The notes below the pieces were generated by a model that searched no databases, was not told the DNA's origin, and worked only from the letters and a program-made list of their open reading frames with translations. The position numbers and the translations under genes were made by a program. Shown piece after piece: positions 8,341 through 18,242 of a stretch of 51,943 bases of DNA; position 1 is the stretch's first letter, and every line of letters starts with the position of its first letter. This DNA is from a bacterium (lineage in GTDB: Bacteria; Bacillota; Clostridia; Lachnospirales; Lachnospiraceae): assembly GCA_022774325.1 (NCBI GenBank), contig JALFNN010000078.1, positions 1 through 51,943 of the forward strand, in the 5' to 3' direction.

Positions 8341-10926
8341 TTATTCTCTTTTCAGTTCTTCTATCACATTCTGTTTCTTAATCTTCTGTATACTGTACAG
8401 CATACTGCAGAACACTACGATCATAACCCAGATAATTGCGACAAACAAAGGTTTCCATGGATATACAAACTGAATTTGTGCACTTCTGGCGATATTGCCA
8501 AACAGTAGTACACTAATCAATAGCGATCCGATAACTCCATAGCTGATGGACTTGAATCCGTAAATGAGGCACTCATAATTCATCATTTTATGAAGCATCT
8601 TCCTGGACATTCCCATAGACTGAAGCATGGCAAATTCTCGTTTTCTCAGCATAACGTTGGTTGATATCGTGTTAAACACATTTGCTGCTGCGATCAGGGA
8701 TATCAATACAATAAATCCATAAGTCAGTACCTTTACAGAGAGAAGCATTCCTCTGTCTTTTTCATAATCTTTCGCCGCACATGACAGATAACCATTTTCC
8801 AACAGTTCTTCATTTGTCATTTTTTTCTCCAGTTCCTGATAGACCGAATTGTACTGTGTTGCTTTGATTGCAATATTGGATTCAACCGAATTAAACAAAT
8901 CATCCTTGAACAGGTACTCTTCCATCCTGCTTTCCGGAACCAGAATGATGACATTTCCATATCCGCTTTCCTGAGAATCGAATAGATAATCCGGAAGATT
9001 TTCAATGGAATGACTCAGAATGATTTCTTTTTCTTCGGAAAGTTTTGTGTTATATTCTCCGTTTTCTGTTGGGATTACTTGCTCTCTATAATATCGGAGT
9101 GTCAGATTTTCTTTTCCGTCAAAGAATTCTTTTTCTACATATTTTCCTTTTTCTGTATCATATTTTACATATTTATCGTAATATACCGGATTATTGCCAT
9201 ATGTATATTTTACAAATTCATCGTCCGGGATAAAGATCAGATTGCACCAGATTCTTGCCTCTTCTACATCAAAATAAATAAATTGATCTTTATATTCCTG
9301 ATATCGCTCTACTCCTTCTATCTCGTCTAAGACTTGTTCTATTTTTTTATTCTCTGTTTCTAATTCTTCCATTTCATCCATTTTATAATCTCTACTGGTA
9401 TAAAGGATCTCGTATTCCGGCATTTTCATTACAAATGCTCCGGTTGAAATGAGATATTCTGAAAGCAGGGACGCGGACACAAATAAGATAATGCTGATGG
9501 TAAGTGAAAATACGGTCGCTCTGTATTTTTTCCGGTCGCGTTTGTAATTTTTGTCCGCAAGCATCCCTTCTACTCCAAACAGTTTAAAAATATATTTCGG
9601 ACTTTTTACTTTCTTGGAACGTATTTTTATATCTTTTGTCGCGCGAATTGCCTGTATTGGTGTAATCTTACGTATTCTTCTGACAGGTCCCCAGACGGAA
9701 AGGCATACCAGAATAAATACGATCAGAATCGTCATTGGAATGATGTATGGATACACATGTAACCTGATTGTTTCTTCGTCACCGTGAATCCATCCTCCAA
9801 GCCACGGACCAATATAGTGAAGTGTTACAGCGATTCCTCCTACACCGGCAAGGATACCGAATGGAATTCCTATGACCGCCACCGAAGCTGCTTCGTACCA
9901 CATGGCTTTTTTCAGCTGCTTATTTGTCGCGCCGACTGAAGACAAGATGCCAAATTGTGTGGTTCTCTCTCTTAGCGAGATGGCAAATGTATTATAGATC
10001 AGTGAAATGGATCCGATTCCAATGATGAAGATCAAGATCTGCATGATACCATCTAAAAATGTCATGTATGCACTGTTTCTGGAAGCTCCGATCCATTTTA
10101 AAACTGCTTCATTTGAGTTCCAGCTTGTTCCTTTTCCTTTTGTCTCGATAAAATTCTGGATATTTCGCGGATTTTTCAGCTGTACATACGTGTTATAAGG
10201 CGCCTCTTTATCTTCTTCCTGATGTTTCTTTGAAAGGATATCCCCGGTAAATGCATCCATACCTCCGCCGCCCATATTGCTGTTTCCCCAAGACTCCAGG
10301 ATACCTACAATTGTATATGTTCTCTCATATTTCGGAGCAAAATTTTCGTATTTATCCTCCTGTTCCTGATATTCGATCCAAGGATTTCCGGTTATCTTTT
10401 CTCCGTCGATGATCCAGTCGCCTACCGTAACTGTGATCGTATCTCCTACATCAACCACACGGTACTGTTCTCCGGTCTGAGTACTAGTCATGGTAATCGT
10501 TTCTTCCTGAAGGATGATTTCATTCTCATTTTCCGGCAAGCGCCCCTCCGACAACTTCACTCCCAGAAGCTCTGCGGCTTCCGGATTCATCGTCTGCATA
10601 TACAGATAATTGGCGATCTTTTGTATGTTTTTCTGCCTCAGAAAAGAAACATCTCCATATCCCAGTTCCCTTATAGAAACACATTTCTTGACATCATCAT
10701 ATTTTGCAGTCTCTTCATATTCTTCTTTCGTAAGCGCTTCTTCGTAAAGATGCCATTCTCCATTTTCCCGCTTTCCGCGCTCCAGCATATAATTCTGAAT
10801 ACTGCCTCCAAATACGAGAACTCCCGTCACCATAGAAGTCGCAAGAATGACACCTATGATTGATACAATCGTCCGCACTTTATTCTGTTTCATCGTCTGA
10901 AAGGTGATTTTTGCGAAAATATTCAT
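8341..10926 (-). CDS. FtsX-like ABC transporter permease
   Basis: 861-aa MacB/FtsX-type permease. It has an N-terminal membrane span (about 15-35), a large extracellular domain, three spans with an FtsX domain (about 290-420), a second span near 475, a second extracellular domain, and a C-terminal FtsX domain with three spans (about 735-850). This layout is typical of transporters involved in peptide-antibiotic resistance or cell-envelope functions. The start ATG overlaps the ATPase stop (TAATG), so the two are translationally coupled. Substrate unknown; two-component systems lie about 8 kb away on the same strand. Confidence 0.85.
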   Translation of the reverse strand: MNIFAKITFQTMKQNKVRTIVSIIGVILATSMVTGVLVFGGSIQNYMLERGKRENGEWHLYEEALTKEEYEETAKYDDVKKCVSIRELGYGDVSFLRQKNIQKIANYLYMQTMNPEAAELLGVKLSEGRLPENENEIILQEETITMTSTQTGEQYRVVDVGDTITVTVGDWIIDGEKITGNPWIEYQEQEDKYENFAPKYERTYTIVGILESWGNSNMGGGGMDAFTGDILSKKHQEEDKEAPYNTYVQLKNPRNIQNFIETKGKGTSWNSNEAVLKWIGASRNSAYMTFLDGIMQILIFIIGIGSISLIYNTFAISLRERTTQFGILSSVGATNKQLKKAMWYEAASVAVIGIPFGILAGVGGIAVTLHYIGPWLGGWIHGDEETIRLHVYPYIIPMTILIVFILVCLSVWGPVRRIRKITPIQAIRATKDIKIRSKKVKSPKYIFKLFGVEGMLADKNYKRDRKKYRATVFSLTISIILFVSASLLSEYLISTGAFVMKMPEYEILYTSRDYKMDEMEELETENKKIEQVLDEIEGVERYQEYKDQFIYFDVEEARIWCNLIFIPDDEFVKYTYGNNPVYYDKYVKYDTEKGKYVEKEFFDGKENLTLRYYREQVIPTENGEYNTKLSEEKEIILSHSIENLPDYLFDSQESGYGNVIILVPESRMEEYLFKDDLFNSVESNIAIKATQYNSVYQELEKKMTNEELLENGYLSCAAKDYEKDRGMLLSVKVLTYGFIVLISLIAAANVFNTISTNVMLRKREFAMLQSMGMSRKMLHKMMNYECLIYGFKSISYGVIGSLLISVLLFGNIARSAQIQFVYPWKPLFVAIIWVMIVVFCSMLYSIQKIKKQNVIEELKRE

Positions 10927-11606
10927 TAGCGAATCACCTCATCTCTCACGATTCGTCCATCTTCCAGCGAAATGATCCGGTCTGCCTGCAGCGCAATATT
11001 TTCATCATGAGTAATCACGATCAATGTCTGGTCGTAGGTTCTGTTCGAATATCTGAGAAGCTTCATGATTTCTTTGCTGTTCTCAGAATCCAGATTTCCT
11101 GTCGGCTCGTCAGCAAGAACCAGTGTCGGCGCATTCATCAGCGCTCTTCCCACCGAAACTCTCTGTTGCTGTCCTCCGGAAAGCTGATTTGGCAGATGCT
11201 TCCTCCTTTTCTTTAGTTTTAACAAGTCCAGAAGTTCCTCCAGACGTTCTTCGTTTACTTTTCTTCCATCCATCAGAACCGGAAGCGTCATATTTTCTTC
11301 TACAGTCAGAACCGGAATCAGATTATAAAACTGATAAATCAGTCCGATCTGCCTGCGCCGGAAAATGGCAAGTTCTTCTTCTTTCTGCGCATAAACATCC
11401 GTTCCGCCTACGATAACCTTTCCGCCGTCCGGTTTGTCCACACCGCCGATCAAATGGATCAGCGTTGATTTTCCGGATCCGGATGCACCGACGACCGCGA
11501 CAAATTCGCCTTTGTCCACAGTAAAGGAAACATTGTCCAAGGCTTTCACCTGATTGCTTCCCTCGCCATATACTTTTGTCAGGTTTTCTACCCTTAAGAT
11601 TTCCAT
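10926..11606 (-). CDS. ABC transporter ATP-binding protein (MacB/LolD type)
   Basis: 226-aa ATPase with Walker A GASGSGKST (40-48), signature LSGGQ (142-146) and Walker B followed by DEPTG (166-170), plus the switch His in VITHDE. It powers the downstream FtsX-like permease. The start has GGAGGAG a few bases upstream. The promoter region carries three ATGAC repeats at 11-bp spacing, suggesting control by an OmpR-type regulator. Confidence 0.93.
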   Translation of the reverse strand: MEILRVENLTKVYGEGSNQVKALDNVSFTVDKGEFVAVVGASGSGKSTLIHLIGGVDKPDGGKVIVGGTDVYAQKEEELAIFRRRQIGLIYQFYNLIPVLTVEENMTLPVLMDGRKVNEERLEELLDLLKLKKRRKHLPNQLSGGQQQRVSVGRALMNAPTLVLADEPTGNLDSENSKEIMKLLRYSNRTYDQTLIVITHDENIALQADRIISLEDGRIVRDEVIR

Positions 11607-11658
11607 ATTTTATACTCCTCCTTCGTCATGTAATGTCATTTTTCTTTTTCTGATTCTT

Positions 11659-11701
11659 AGTATAACGAAGTCAGATGACTGCTCCATGACTCGTGGATGA
11701 C
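11659..11701 (-). promoter_or_regulatory. candidate OmpR-type operator and -10 box upstream of the ABC operon
   Basis: ATGAC occurs on the plus strand at 11675, 11686 and 11697, exactly 11 bp apart (GTCAT on the minus strand). The nearest repeat ends 10 bp upstream of TATACT (complement of 11659-11664), which points at the ABC ATPase gene. No good -35 hexamer is seen, as expected for an activated promoter. Direct repeats on one face of the helix next to the -35 region are typical of OmpR/PhoB-family activators. Confidence 0.5.
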
Positions 11702-11738
11702 AATTTTGTCACTTTAGGTTCGAAAAAATATTTACGTC

Positions 11739-12101
11739 TTACATCGGTGTCCCAACTTCGATCAGATTTCCATCCGGATCATAAAACCGGATTACCTTTT
11801 GTCCCCATGAATGTGTCATTAATCGATTCACATATTTTACGGACGGATCATATTTTTCGAGTTTCTCAATAAAAGCTTCAATATTTTTCTCTTCGAAATA
11901 TAATTCACACGCATTATTTTCCGGAATAACATCTTTCCCCGTGAATTTCTTCCAGATTGATTCTTCCTGAAGGACTAATCCCTCCGTCAAAATCATATTT
12001 CCGTCGTTGTCAAGGATCGTTTCAAGACCAAACAACTTGTGATAGAATTCTTTCGATTTTTCAATATCTTTCACAACAATCAGTATATTTTTTAATTTCA
12101 T
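11739..12101 (-). CDS. VOC (glyoxalase/bleomycin resistance) family protein
   Basis: About 120-aa single VOC fold: MKLKNILIVVKDIEKSKEFY at the start, and the second beta-alpha-beta-beta-beta unit ending VIRFYDPDGNLIEVG. Ligand and metal use cannot be read; such proteins range from glyoxalase-like enzymes to drug-binding proteins. An ATG two codons earlier (12107) sits only 3 nt from GGAGG, so the ATG at 12101 is better placed. Confidence 0.82.
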   Translation of the reverse strand: MKLKNILIVVKDIEKSKEFYHKLFGLETILDNDGNMILTEGLVLQEESIWKKFTGKDVIPENNACELYFEEKNIEAFIEKLEKYDPSVKYVNRLMTHSWGQKVIRFYDPDGNLIEVGTPM

Positions 12102-12134
12102 CTTCATTCTCCTCCAAAAACTATGCTTGTTCTC

Positions 12135-12872
12135 TTACCATTTCACTTCATAAGCCGTATATTCATGGCTAAAATGATATCCCAGTTTCTCAGCCAATCC
12201 TACCGACCACTTATTCTGAGCATCCCAACTGGGATACAATCCTCTCTTCAAACATTCCAGAATCAGTTTTGCCCCACATGCATAAGCCAGACCTTTTCTT
12301 CTGTGATCTTCCCTCGTATCAATTTCAATTTCAATTCCATCCTTGTATCTGCTATAAGACGAGGCCCCGGCTACCAGCTCACCATCTTTTAGAGCGACTA
12401 CTCCAAGCCCCAGTTCCTTGTATGCAGGATAATCTTGAAACTGAGATACCAGATCATTAGCCCACTTATTTTTCCGGCATAATTCATACTCTTCTTGTTC
12501 TAACAACTTCAATTCATATTCCTCTGGTAATTGCAATATCGCTTGTTCCAATTTACTTTTATCAAAAATATCCTTCTCTTTTTTGATTGCATATCTTGTA
12601 ACTTTCCTGGCGTTTTTTCCATAACATTTCTCAATCAGTTCTGCCCATTTTTCATTCTGCGGAACCATGATGATAAAATCCTGATTGCAGTTTTTTGGTT
12701 TTAATCGAAGTAATTTTTCATCCGGTTTTCCGGCGTAGAATGCAAAATCTCCTAATATTGCCAGTGCCGCATCATTTTCCGGAGGATTGGTATAGATTTC
12801 TCCCATGATTTTCTGTAGGCAAGACCATATAATTGTTTCGTCCCATTTGCCGAATATTTCTTTTATTTTCAT
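12135..12872 (-). CDS. GNAT family N-acetyltransferase (GNAT_acetyltran type)
   Basis: 245-aa protein whose C-terminal half is a GNAT domain: VVALKDGELVAGASS, IEIEIDTREDHRRKGLAYACG (the RRKGLA pocket binds acetyl-CoA), then WDAQNKWSVGLAEKLGY. The N-terminal half is the extra domain seen in this subgroup. Substrate unknown. It shares strand and close spacing with the VOC gene, so the two may be co-transcribed. Confidence 0.82.
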   Translation of the reverse strand: MKIKEIFGKWDETIIWSCLQKIMGEIYTNPPENDAALAILGDFAFYAGKPDEKLLRLKPKNCNQDFIIMVPQNEKWAELIEKCYGKNARKVTRYAIKKEKDIFDKSKLEQAILQLPEEYELKLLEQEEYELCRKNKWANDLVSQFQDYPAYKELGLGVVALKDGELVAGASSYSRYKDGIEIEIDTREDHRRKGLAYACGAKLILECLKRGLYPSWDAQNKWSVGLAEKLGYHFSHEYTAYEVKW

Positions 12873-12944
12873 TTTTTCTCACTTTTGTAGAATATATAGC
12901 TACAGTATATCATAAAAATAATAGATTTACCCTCTAAAAAATCA

Positions 12945-12991
12945 AATCCTCTGAAACAGAAAGTTTTTACCTTTTTCCATTTCAGAGGATT
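12945..12991 (-). terminator. intrinsic terminator after the small lipoprotein gene
   Basis: AATCCTCTGAAA (12945-12956) pairs perfectly with TTTCAGAGGATT (12980-12991). On the minus strand a T-rich run follows the stem. Confidence 0.8.
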
Positions 12992-13011
12992 CTTCCCTCC
13001 ATCAACACAAA

Positions 13012-13500
13012 CTAATTTCTAAGCGGATATACATCCCGAATCAGTCCATCCTGATCATATTGAAAATAAATTTTTTCTTCTTTTTCTTTCTCTCCATCCA
13101 TATATTTTACAAGCACAGTTTCAGAAGTATCTGTTTGATCTACTAACTCAATTTCTTTAACATATATTTCTTTTTCTTCACTATCTGCCTCAAATAAGAA
13201 TTGTTGTCCATACGTTGAAATAAAATATTCTAATCTGCCCATTTCAAAGTACTTTCCCAATAAGTCTTCCCAATTTTTTTCTATTTCTTCTTTCTGTTCC
13301 GACTGCTCCTTTTCACTTATTCCTTCTCCTATGACAGTTGCGGTTTCGCTGGTGAACAGTTTTGGATTTGGTGCTGTAAACATCGCATCCACAACTTTTT
13401 CTGCCGCTTCACTTACGGTATTATCATCCTCCTTCGAACACCCTGGTATTATGGAAAGTAATAATAATAAAAAAATTATTTTAATAATGTTGTTTTTCAT
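13012..13500 (-). CDS. putative lipoprotein, function unknown
   Basis: 162-aa protein with a type II signal peptide: a Lys start, hydrophobic core IIKIIFLLLLLSIIPG, and lipobox Cys21. The mature part is acidic and Lys/Glu-rich (SKEDDNTVSEAAEKVVDAMF at its start) with no motif I recognise. It should be anchored to the outer face of the membrane. The ribosome site is weak. It lies between an IS relic and a GNAT gene, and no partner is evident. Confidence 0.7.
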   Translation of the reverse strand: MKNNIIKIIFLLLLLSIIPGCSKEDDNTVSEAAEKVVDAMFTAPNPKLFTSETATVIGEGISEKEQSEQKEEIEKNWEDLLGKYFEMGRLEYFISTYGQQFLFEADSEEKEIYVKEIELVDQTDTSETVLVKYMDGEKEKEEKIYFQYDQDGLIRDVYPLRN

Positions 13501-13557
13501 GATATATCACTGCTTTCTTAAAATGTCTTTTTTAATTTGCAAATTGCCAGTCAAAAC

Positions 13558-13807
13558 GGCCAACAGGGCCATATTATCCCGGCCAGTGTAGGTCAGTATC
13601 CCAGTCGACAAATATTATTCCACGGTGTTCTTGACATGAGCCTCGATCGCATATGATTTCGTGGCAAATGCAGCCAAAACATGCCTGAAGCAACTTTACC
13701 AGAGCAATAAGCCTATCATATGCTACTCATATAAAGAACCTTTCACGGCATAAGATTTTCCGAACGCCGTGGCACAGTGTGGCCGGATAATATGACCTCA
13801 TTGACCT
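13558..13807. mobile_element. short relic of an insertion sequence or MITE with terminal inverted repeats
   Basis: The ends form an imperfect inverted repeat of about 28 nt. The core is CATATTATCC (13570-13579, followed by CGGCCA) on the left and its complement in GGCCGGATAATATG (13781-13794) on the right; outer bases GGCCAA/TTGACC also match partly. Inside, the minus strand encodes a short fragment VLAAFATKSYAIEAHVKNTVE then a stop, which looks like the C-terminal tail of a transposase. No intact gene remains and I cannot name the family. This accounts for most of the gene-free stretch 13501-13946. Confidence 0.5.
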
Positions 13808-13874
13808 GAGAATGAGGCTATCTGCATAATTATCTTATTTTTGACTTTTTAAATTGACCATTATCTAATATAAA

Positions 13875-13895
13875 ATTGGGAATCCTAATCCCAAT
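13875..13895 (-). terminator. candidate terminator of the TCS-ABC operon
   Basis: ATTGGGA (13875-13881) pairs with TCCCAAT (13889-13895). On the minus strand TTTTATA follows. It lies about 50 bp past the permease stop codon. Confidence 0.5.
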
Positions 13896-13946
13896 AAAAT
13901 TATTGTAAATAACCGATATCTTCGATTAGGTGATAAAACCCATTTT

Positions 13947-16352
13947 TCATAAGTGCATATTCCCATAAAATATAATCCCTATTACAACAATTACACTTCC
14001 CAAAATCGCTATTATTCCCATCAACCCAATCTCTATTTTTTTCTTTTTTCTGATAAACTCTTCTTCCATCCCAAGTGCCTGGAATATTTCCAGATTCTTT
14101 CTTGTTTCACACTTTTCTACTTCTAACATTTGATAAAGAACTATGAATACTAATATTATATAAAATACCGTAAAGATGCTGTACATTCCAATAAATGAAT
14201 ACATATCCTGTTGTCTTTGTATGTATTCCTGATGATAATTATGGATGCTAACAGTACCCATTTTCTTGATGTTTTTTAACAAATGTTCTTCTGTGTCAAA
14301 TATATCTGCATCATCTGAAAGATTGATCCTCACCTGCTGACAATACTCCTTCATATCGTTTACTTGAAAAGTTTCCCAAAATTTTTCTCCTACGATAATC
14401 TGTATTCCACTGCCACCCGGAAATGGCGAACGAATATCTTCTTTTTTTGCTGTTCTAAGTATACCACTGATTTGAATTTGATTTTCTTCTTTATCTCCAC
14501 CTGATTGCCAATGTGTTATTTTTAGAGTATCTCCGACCTTCAAATCTTTTTCCATGAGAAATGATTCCTTATATTCTTCTTCAGTTACATTACCTAAGTA
14601 TCCATTTAATGTTTTTTCTAAAGGTGGAAGCAATAATATACAGAAATCACCTTTTTCAAAATCATCTTGATTGATACTTCCCTCTGACATACTTTTCGCA
14701 AATCGTTCTGTATTCTCCCAATCGTTTACACCCAATATACTTAATGATACTTGATTGAGTGCTATATTTTCATTAAAATTCTGTTCAGTTTTTACTACTT
14801 CCTGAAAATATGTATTATTCGAATACTCAGACAAATCAACAGTAAATTCTCCATTGTAACTTACCTAATAAATTTCTACTGATTCTACTCCAGCAATCTG
14901 AGAAATCAATCGAATATCGCATTTTCTCATACCATTTAATTCCGGAAAATCTGCCATATCCAGACTATATCCATTTCCGGTCATTTGCTTAAACTCTTCC
15001 AGATTTTCTTTTTTATTTCTTACTTCCAGAATTCCAAGTAATAGAATACTTATTGAACTGGATATTAATAAAATCTGAACAATTTTTCTTACACCTTTAT
15101 ATCTCCACTCGTGTATAACTATGGAAAATGGTGTGAATTTTGAGATAGAACTGTTCCTTCTTTTTTTAATTTTTTTATTTCTTCTCTCACCTCCCGATTT
15201 TAGAATTCTATTTAATCTCATGCATGAAAAGAAATAACTGATTCCAATAATGAGTTCCCCCCATAAAATTCCATATAATATAGACTTTCCGAAAATCTTT
15301 GGAACAATATTAAGTCTTGCTATCATTTTTAGGACTGGTAAACTGATTATATAAATACCGACTCCCAAAATAGTTCCAAGAATAATGGAAACACTACTAT
15401 ATATTCCTGCTTCCCATAAGATAATTTGAAACATTTGTTTTTTTTCCATTCCTAATGCATATAGGAATTTCCAGAATTGTTCTCTTTCATCAATGGAATG
15501 TGAAATCGTAATAAACAGCACACAAACTGCAGCTCCGGCAATCAATATTCGAATGTTTATTAAAAACTCTTCATATGGAATTTTATCTGTTATCAGGCTC
15601 CCATCACTGAAATTTTCAACTATTTCACAAGTAATATCTTCACTTTTTTCCATTTCTTCATAGACAGTTTCGTATCCTGTTCTTGCTTTAATAAGCATAT
15701 GAGTTTCCAACGGATTACCTATATTTTCTGCACCTTCAATAGTTACAATTCCAGTTGGTAATCGATGTCTTAAACTTATATCCCAGTTTATTTGATAGTC
15801 TTTAATAATTCCGCATAGAGTATAGGACAGTTCTACTGGTTTTTCTTTATAAGGGAACTCTACAGACGGTACGATTCTTAGTGTAATTTTTTCACCTATT
15901 TTCTCTTTGTATCCTAGAAGATCAAGCATGCTATATTCCATGGCTATTTCGTTTGCATTTTTTGGAAGATTTCCTTCTCTCAATTCCAATCTTCCCAACT
16001 TCCATGCTTCTTCATCCATTGTTCCTATATTCCACTGCTTGTTTTCCAGATATTCTCCTTCAAGAACACCATAAATATTTATTTCCCCTGTCTTTTCAAG
16101 AAATGGATTATCTCTTGCAACGGATCTATCTTTAGAATCTGTTTCTACCATTATCCGTTCCCACTCGCCATATACTTCTTTTTTTCTTTCCCGAAACGCA
16201 TCGATGATCCCTGATGTCATTTGCAAATCAAGTTGTATAATAGCGCATGTCAAAATAGAAATGCAAAGAATCTGAATACTGTATTTTTTCTGTTTCTTTA
16301 TTCTTTTATAACTCAGATTCCACTCAATATTTTTTGGATTCATTTTTTTCAT
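13947..16352 (-). pseudogene. FtsX-like ABC permease interrupted by one in-frame TAG
   Basis: One continuous reading frame of 801 codons would encode a full-size permease, but codon 496 is TAG (complement of 14865-14867). The protein reads ...AGVESVEIY, stop, VSYNGEFTVDLSEYSNN..., so the frame and homology continue directly. The upstream part (495 aa) holds the N-terminal span, first extracellular domain and first FtsX domain; the downstream part (295-305 aa) holds the second extracellular domain and the last spans. A TTG at 14834 could restart translation but has no convincing ribosome site. Its start overlaps the ATPase stop (ATGA). Probably inactivated recently. Confidence 0.82.
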
Positions 16353-17014
16353 CTCAATCTTCCATCTTCTATCATTACAATTCGATCTGCATAATTTGCA
16401 CTTTCTATATCATGTGTTACCATTACAATCGTTTGTCTGTAGATTTCTCTGGACATACAAATCATCTGCATCACTTCTTGCCCTGTATAATAATCAAGAT
16501 TTCCGGTCGGCTCATCTGCAAAAATAATTTCCGGTTTTGCTGCCATAGCACGTGCAATTGCAACCCTTTGCTGCTCTCCTCCAGAAAGCTGATCTGGATA
16601 ATCCTTTCTTCTTTCCCACATACCAACTCTTTCCAACACCTGCTGTAAATATTGATAATCCGGAATATCATGTGAAATATAAAGCGGCATACAAACATTA
16701 TCCCAAACCGTATATTCCGGAAGCAGTTGATACTGTTGAAATACAAATCCAACATGTTTTTGCCTGATTTTACATATTTGCTTTTCAGTAAGTTTATTCA
16801 CTTCTCTACCATTTAGGAAAACTTCGCCTGAATCTGGTTTTTCCAATGTTCCCGCAATTTTAAGAAATGTGGATTTTCCAGATCCGCTTCTTCCCATAAT
16901 TGCCACAAATTCTCCTTCTTCCACCTCTATTGAGAAATTTCTTAATGCTGTAATACTTTTTTGACCAAGCTGATATTTTTTATTTACATTTTTAAACTGA
17001 ATTACTGCTTTCAT
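16349..17014 (-). CDS. ABC transporter ATP-binding protein
   Basis: 221-aa MacB/LolD-type ATPase: Walker [10 protein letters not shown] (41-49), signature LSGGE (143-147), Walker B with DEPTG, and the switch VTHD. It would drive the adjacent FtsX-like permease, whose start codon it overlaps; that permease is nonsense-interrupted, so the transporter may be inactive. It follows a histidine kinase gene by 76 bp. The TCS-plus-ABC order resembles bacitracin- and lantibiotic-sensing modules. Confidence 0.92.
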   Translation of the reverse strand: MKAVIQFKNVNKKYQLGQKSITALRNFSIEVEEGEFVAIMGRSGSGKSTFLKIAGTLEKPDSGEVFLNGREVNKLTEKQICKIRQKHVGFVFQQYQLLPEYTVWDNVCMPLYISHDIPDYQYLQQVLERVGMWERRKDYPDQLSGGEQQRVAIARAMAAKPEIIFADEPTGNLDYYTGQEVMQMICMSREIYRQTIVMVTHDIESANYADRIVMIEDGRLR

Positions 17015-17090
17015 TACTTTCCCTTCAACTATAACTTATCTGTTGTTTTCAGTTTATCATATTTATCTTTCAATTCTCTTACTCTGATTC

Positions 17091-18242
17091 TTACAATACC
17101 GTAAGATTTCTATCTGCTTCTTTTGCAACCATCTTCGGAAGTTGGAATTCAAATGTAGTTCCTTCTTTTTGGGAATCAACTACTCGAAGGCTGCCCTGAT
17201 GCAGGTTAACAATTTCTCTTGATAAATTTAATCCAATACCAAATCCTTGAGATTTTCCTTCTTCCATCTGATAAAATCGGTCAAATATATGCTCTCTTTC
17301 GGTTTCTTCCAGACTTTTTCCACTGTTAAAGATCTGAATTACATAATTATCCCTGTTTTCACGAAGTAGAACACGAACTGTTCCACACTGTGGAGTAAAC
17401 TCTATTGCATTTTTCAATACATTTTCTATTGCCTCTTGAATCCAGAAAGCATCACATGACAAAATACATTCTTTTTCAAACTCATAGTGTATGCAAATAC
17501 ATTTTTCTTCTGCAAGAATTCTTATTCTTTCAATACATTTTTCAATCAACGAAGCTAAATTTTCGCGCTTTCTTTTCATCCATATTTTCCCCGCGTCGAT
17601 TTGTGCTAGCCTCAGTAAAACGATTGTCATATCTTTCATCCAACAAAGTTGTTTTACACAGCTTTCTAATTTTTCCTTTTTCTTCTGGTTTTCCTCTATT
17701 TCTGTCATATTTTCAAGCGTAAGCAACATTCCGGCCATCGGTGTTTTTAATTGATGAGATATATTTTCCATATAAGTTCCCATCTTTTTTCTTTCATTCT
17801 GGACGATTGATTTCTCTTTTTGAACCTGCTCATAGATTCGCGCCTTTTCCTGTTCTACATATTCTATCATTTCTTTTTCTCTTTTTTCATTTCTGTATAC
17901 TTCTATAACTGCTCCGACAAGACAAATACCAAAAGCAGTAATACAATAAAAAAAGCGACCGTATGTTTTAATATTCTCTCTCAAATATGACTTTCCGGTT
18001 TCTTCATACCCAGCATTTTGCATCTGTATACTTCCTGACTCATATTTTCCTTCGTCAAATGAATGAAACACCACATGTTCTATATCATTTTCCTCAAGTT
18101 CACCAATCCAGGAAACAACTTGTTTTTCATATTCATTTCCAAGAATCTGCTGATATATAAAAAAGGCAGTCAGCATAAAAACAAAGACTGCCAGCCATTT
18201 TATACTTACATTTCTAATTCCATTTTTCTGAAATGATTTCAT
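17091..18242 (-). CDS. sensor histidine kinase
   Basis: 383-aa membrane kinase with spans at about 14-32 and 96-116, flanking a small external sensor loop of about 65 residues. A coiled linker (118-155), the HisKA box ISHQLKTP with phospho-acceptor His163, and a HATPase domain with N-, G1- (GFGIGLNL) and G2-type motifs follow. It overlaps the response regulator gene by 29 bp. Together they probably sense an envelope signal and control the adjacent ABC operon. The signal is not known. Confidence 0.92.
   Translation of the reverse strand: MKSFQKNGIRNVSIKWLAVFVFMLTAFFIYQQILGNEYEKQVVSWIGELEENDIEHVVFHSFDEGKYESGSIQMQNAGYEETGKSYLRENIKTYGRFFYCITAFGICLVGAVIEVYRNEKREKEMIEYVEQEKARIYEQVQKEKSIVQNERKKMGTYMENISHQLKTPMAGMLLTLENMTEIEENQKKKEKLESCVKQLCWMKDMTIVLLRLAQIDAGKIWMKRKRENLASLIEKCIERIRILAEEKCICIHYEFEKECILSCDAFWIQEAIENVLKNAIEFTPQCGTVRVLLRENRDNYVIQIFNSGKSLEETEREHIFDRFYQMEEGKSQGFGIGLNLSREIVNLHQGSLRVVDSQKEGTTFEFQLPKMVAKEADRNLTVL

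Noticed and set aside
14865-14867. Pyrrolysine (amber) codon in the ABC permease
   Set aside because: No pyl genes or insertion element are in view, and related permeases are not pyrrolysine proteins; a nonsense mutation is simpler.
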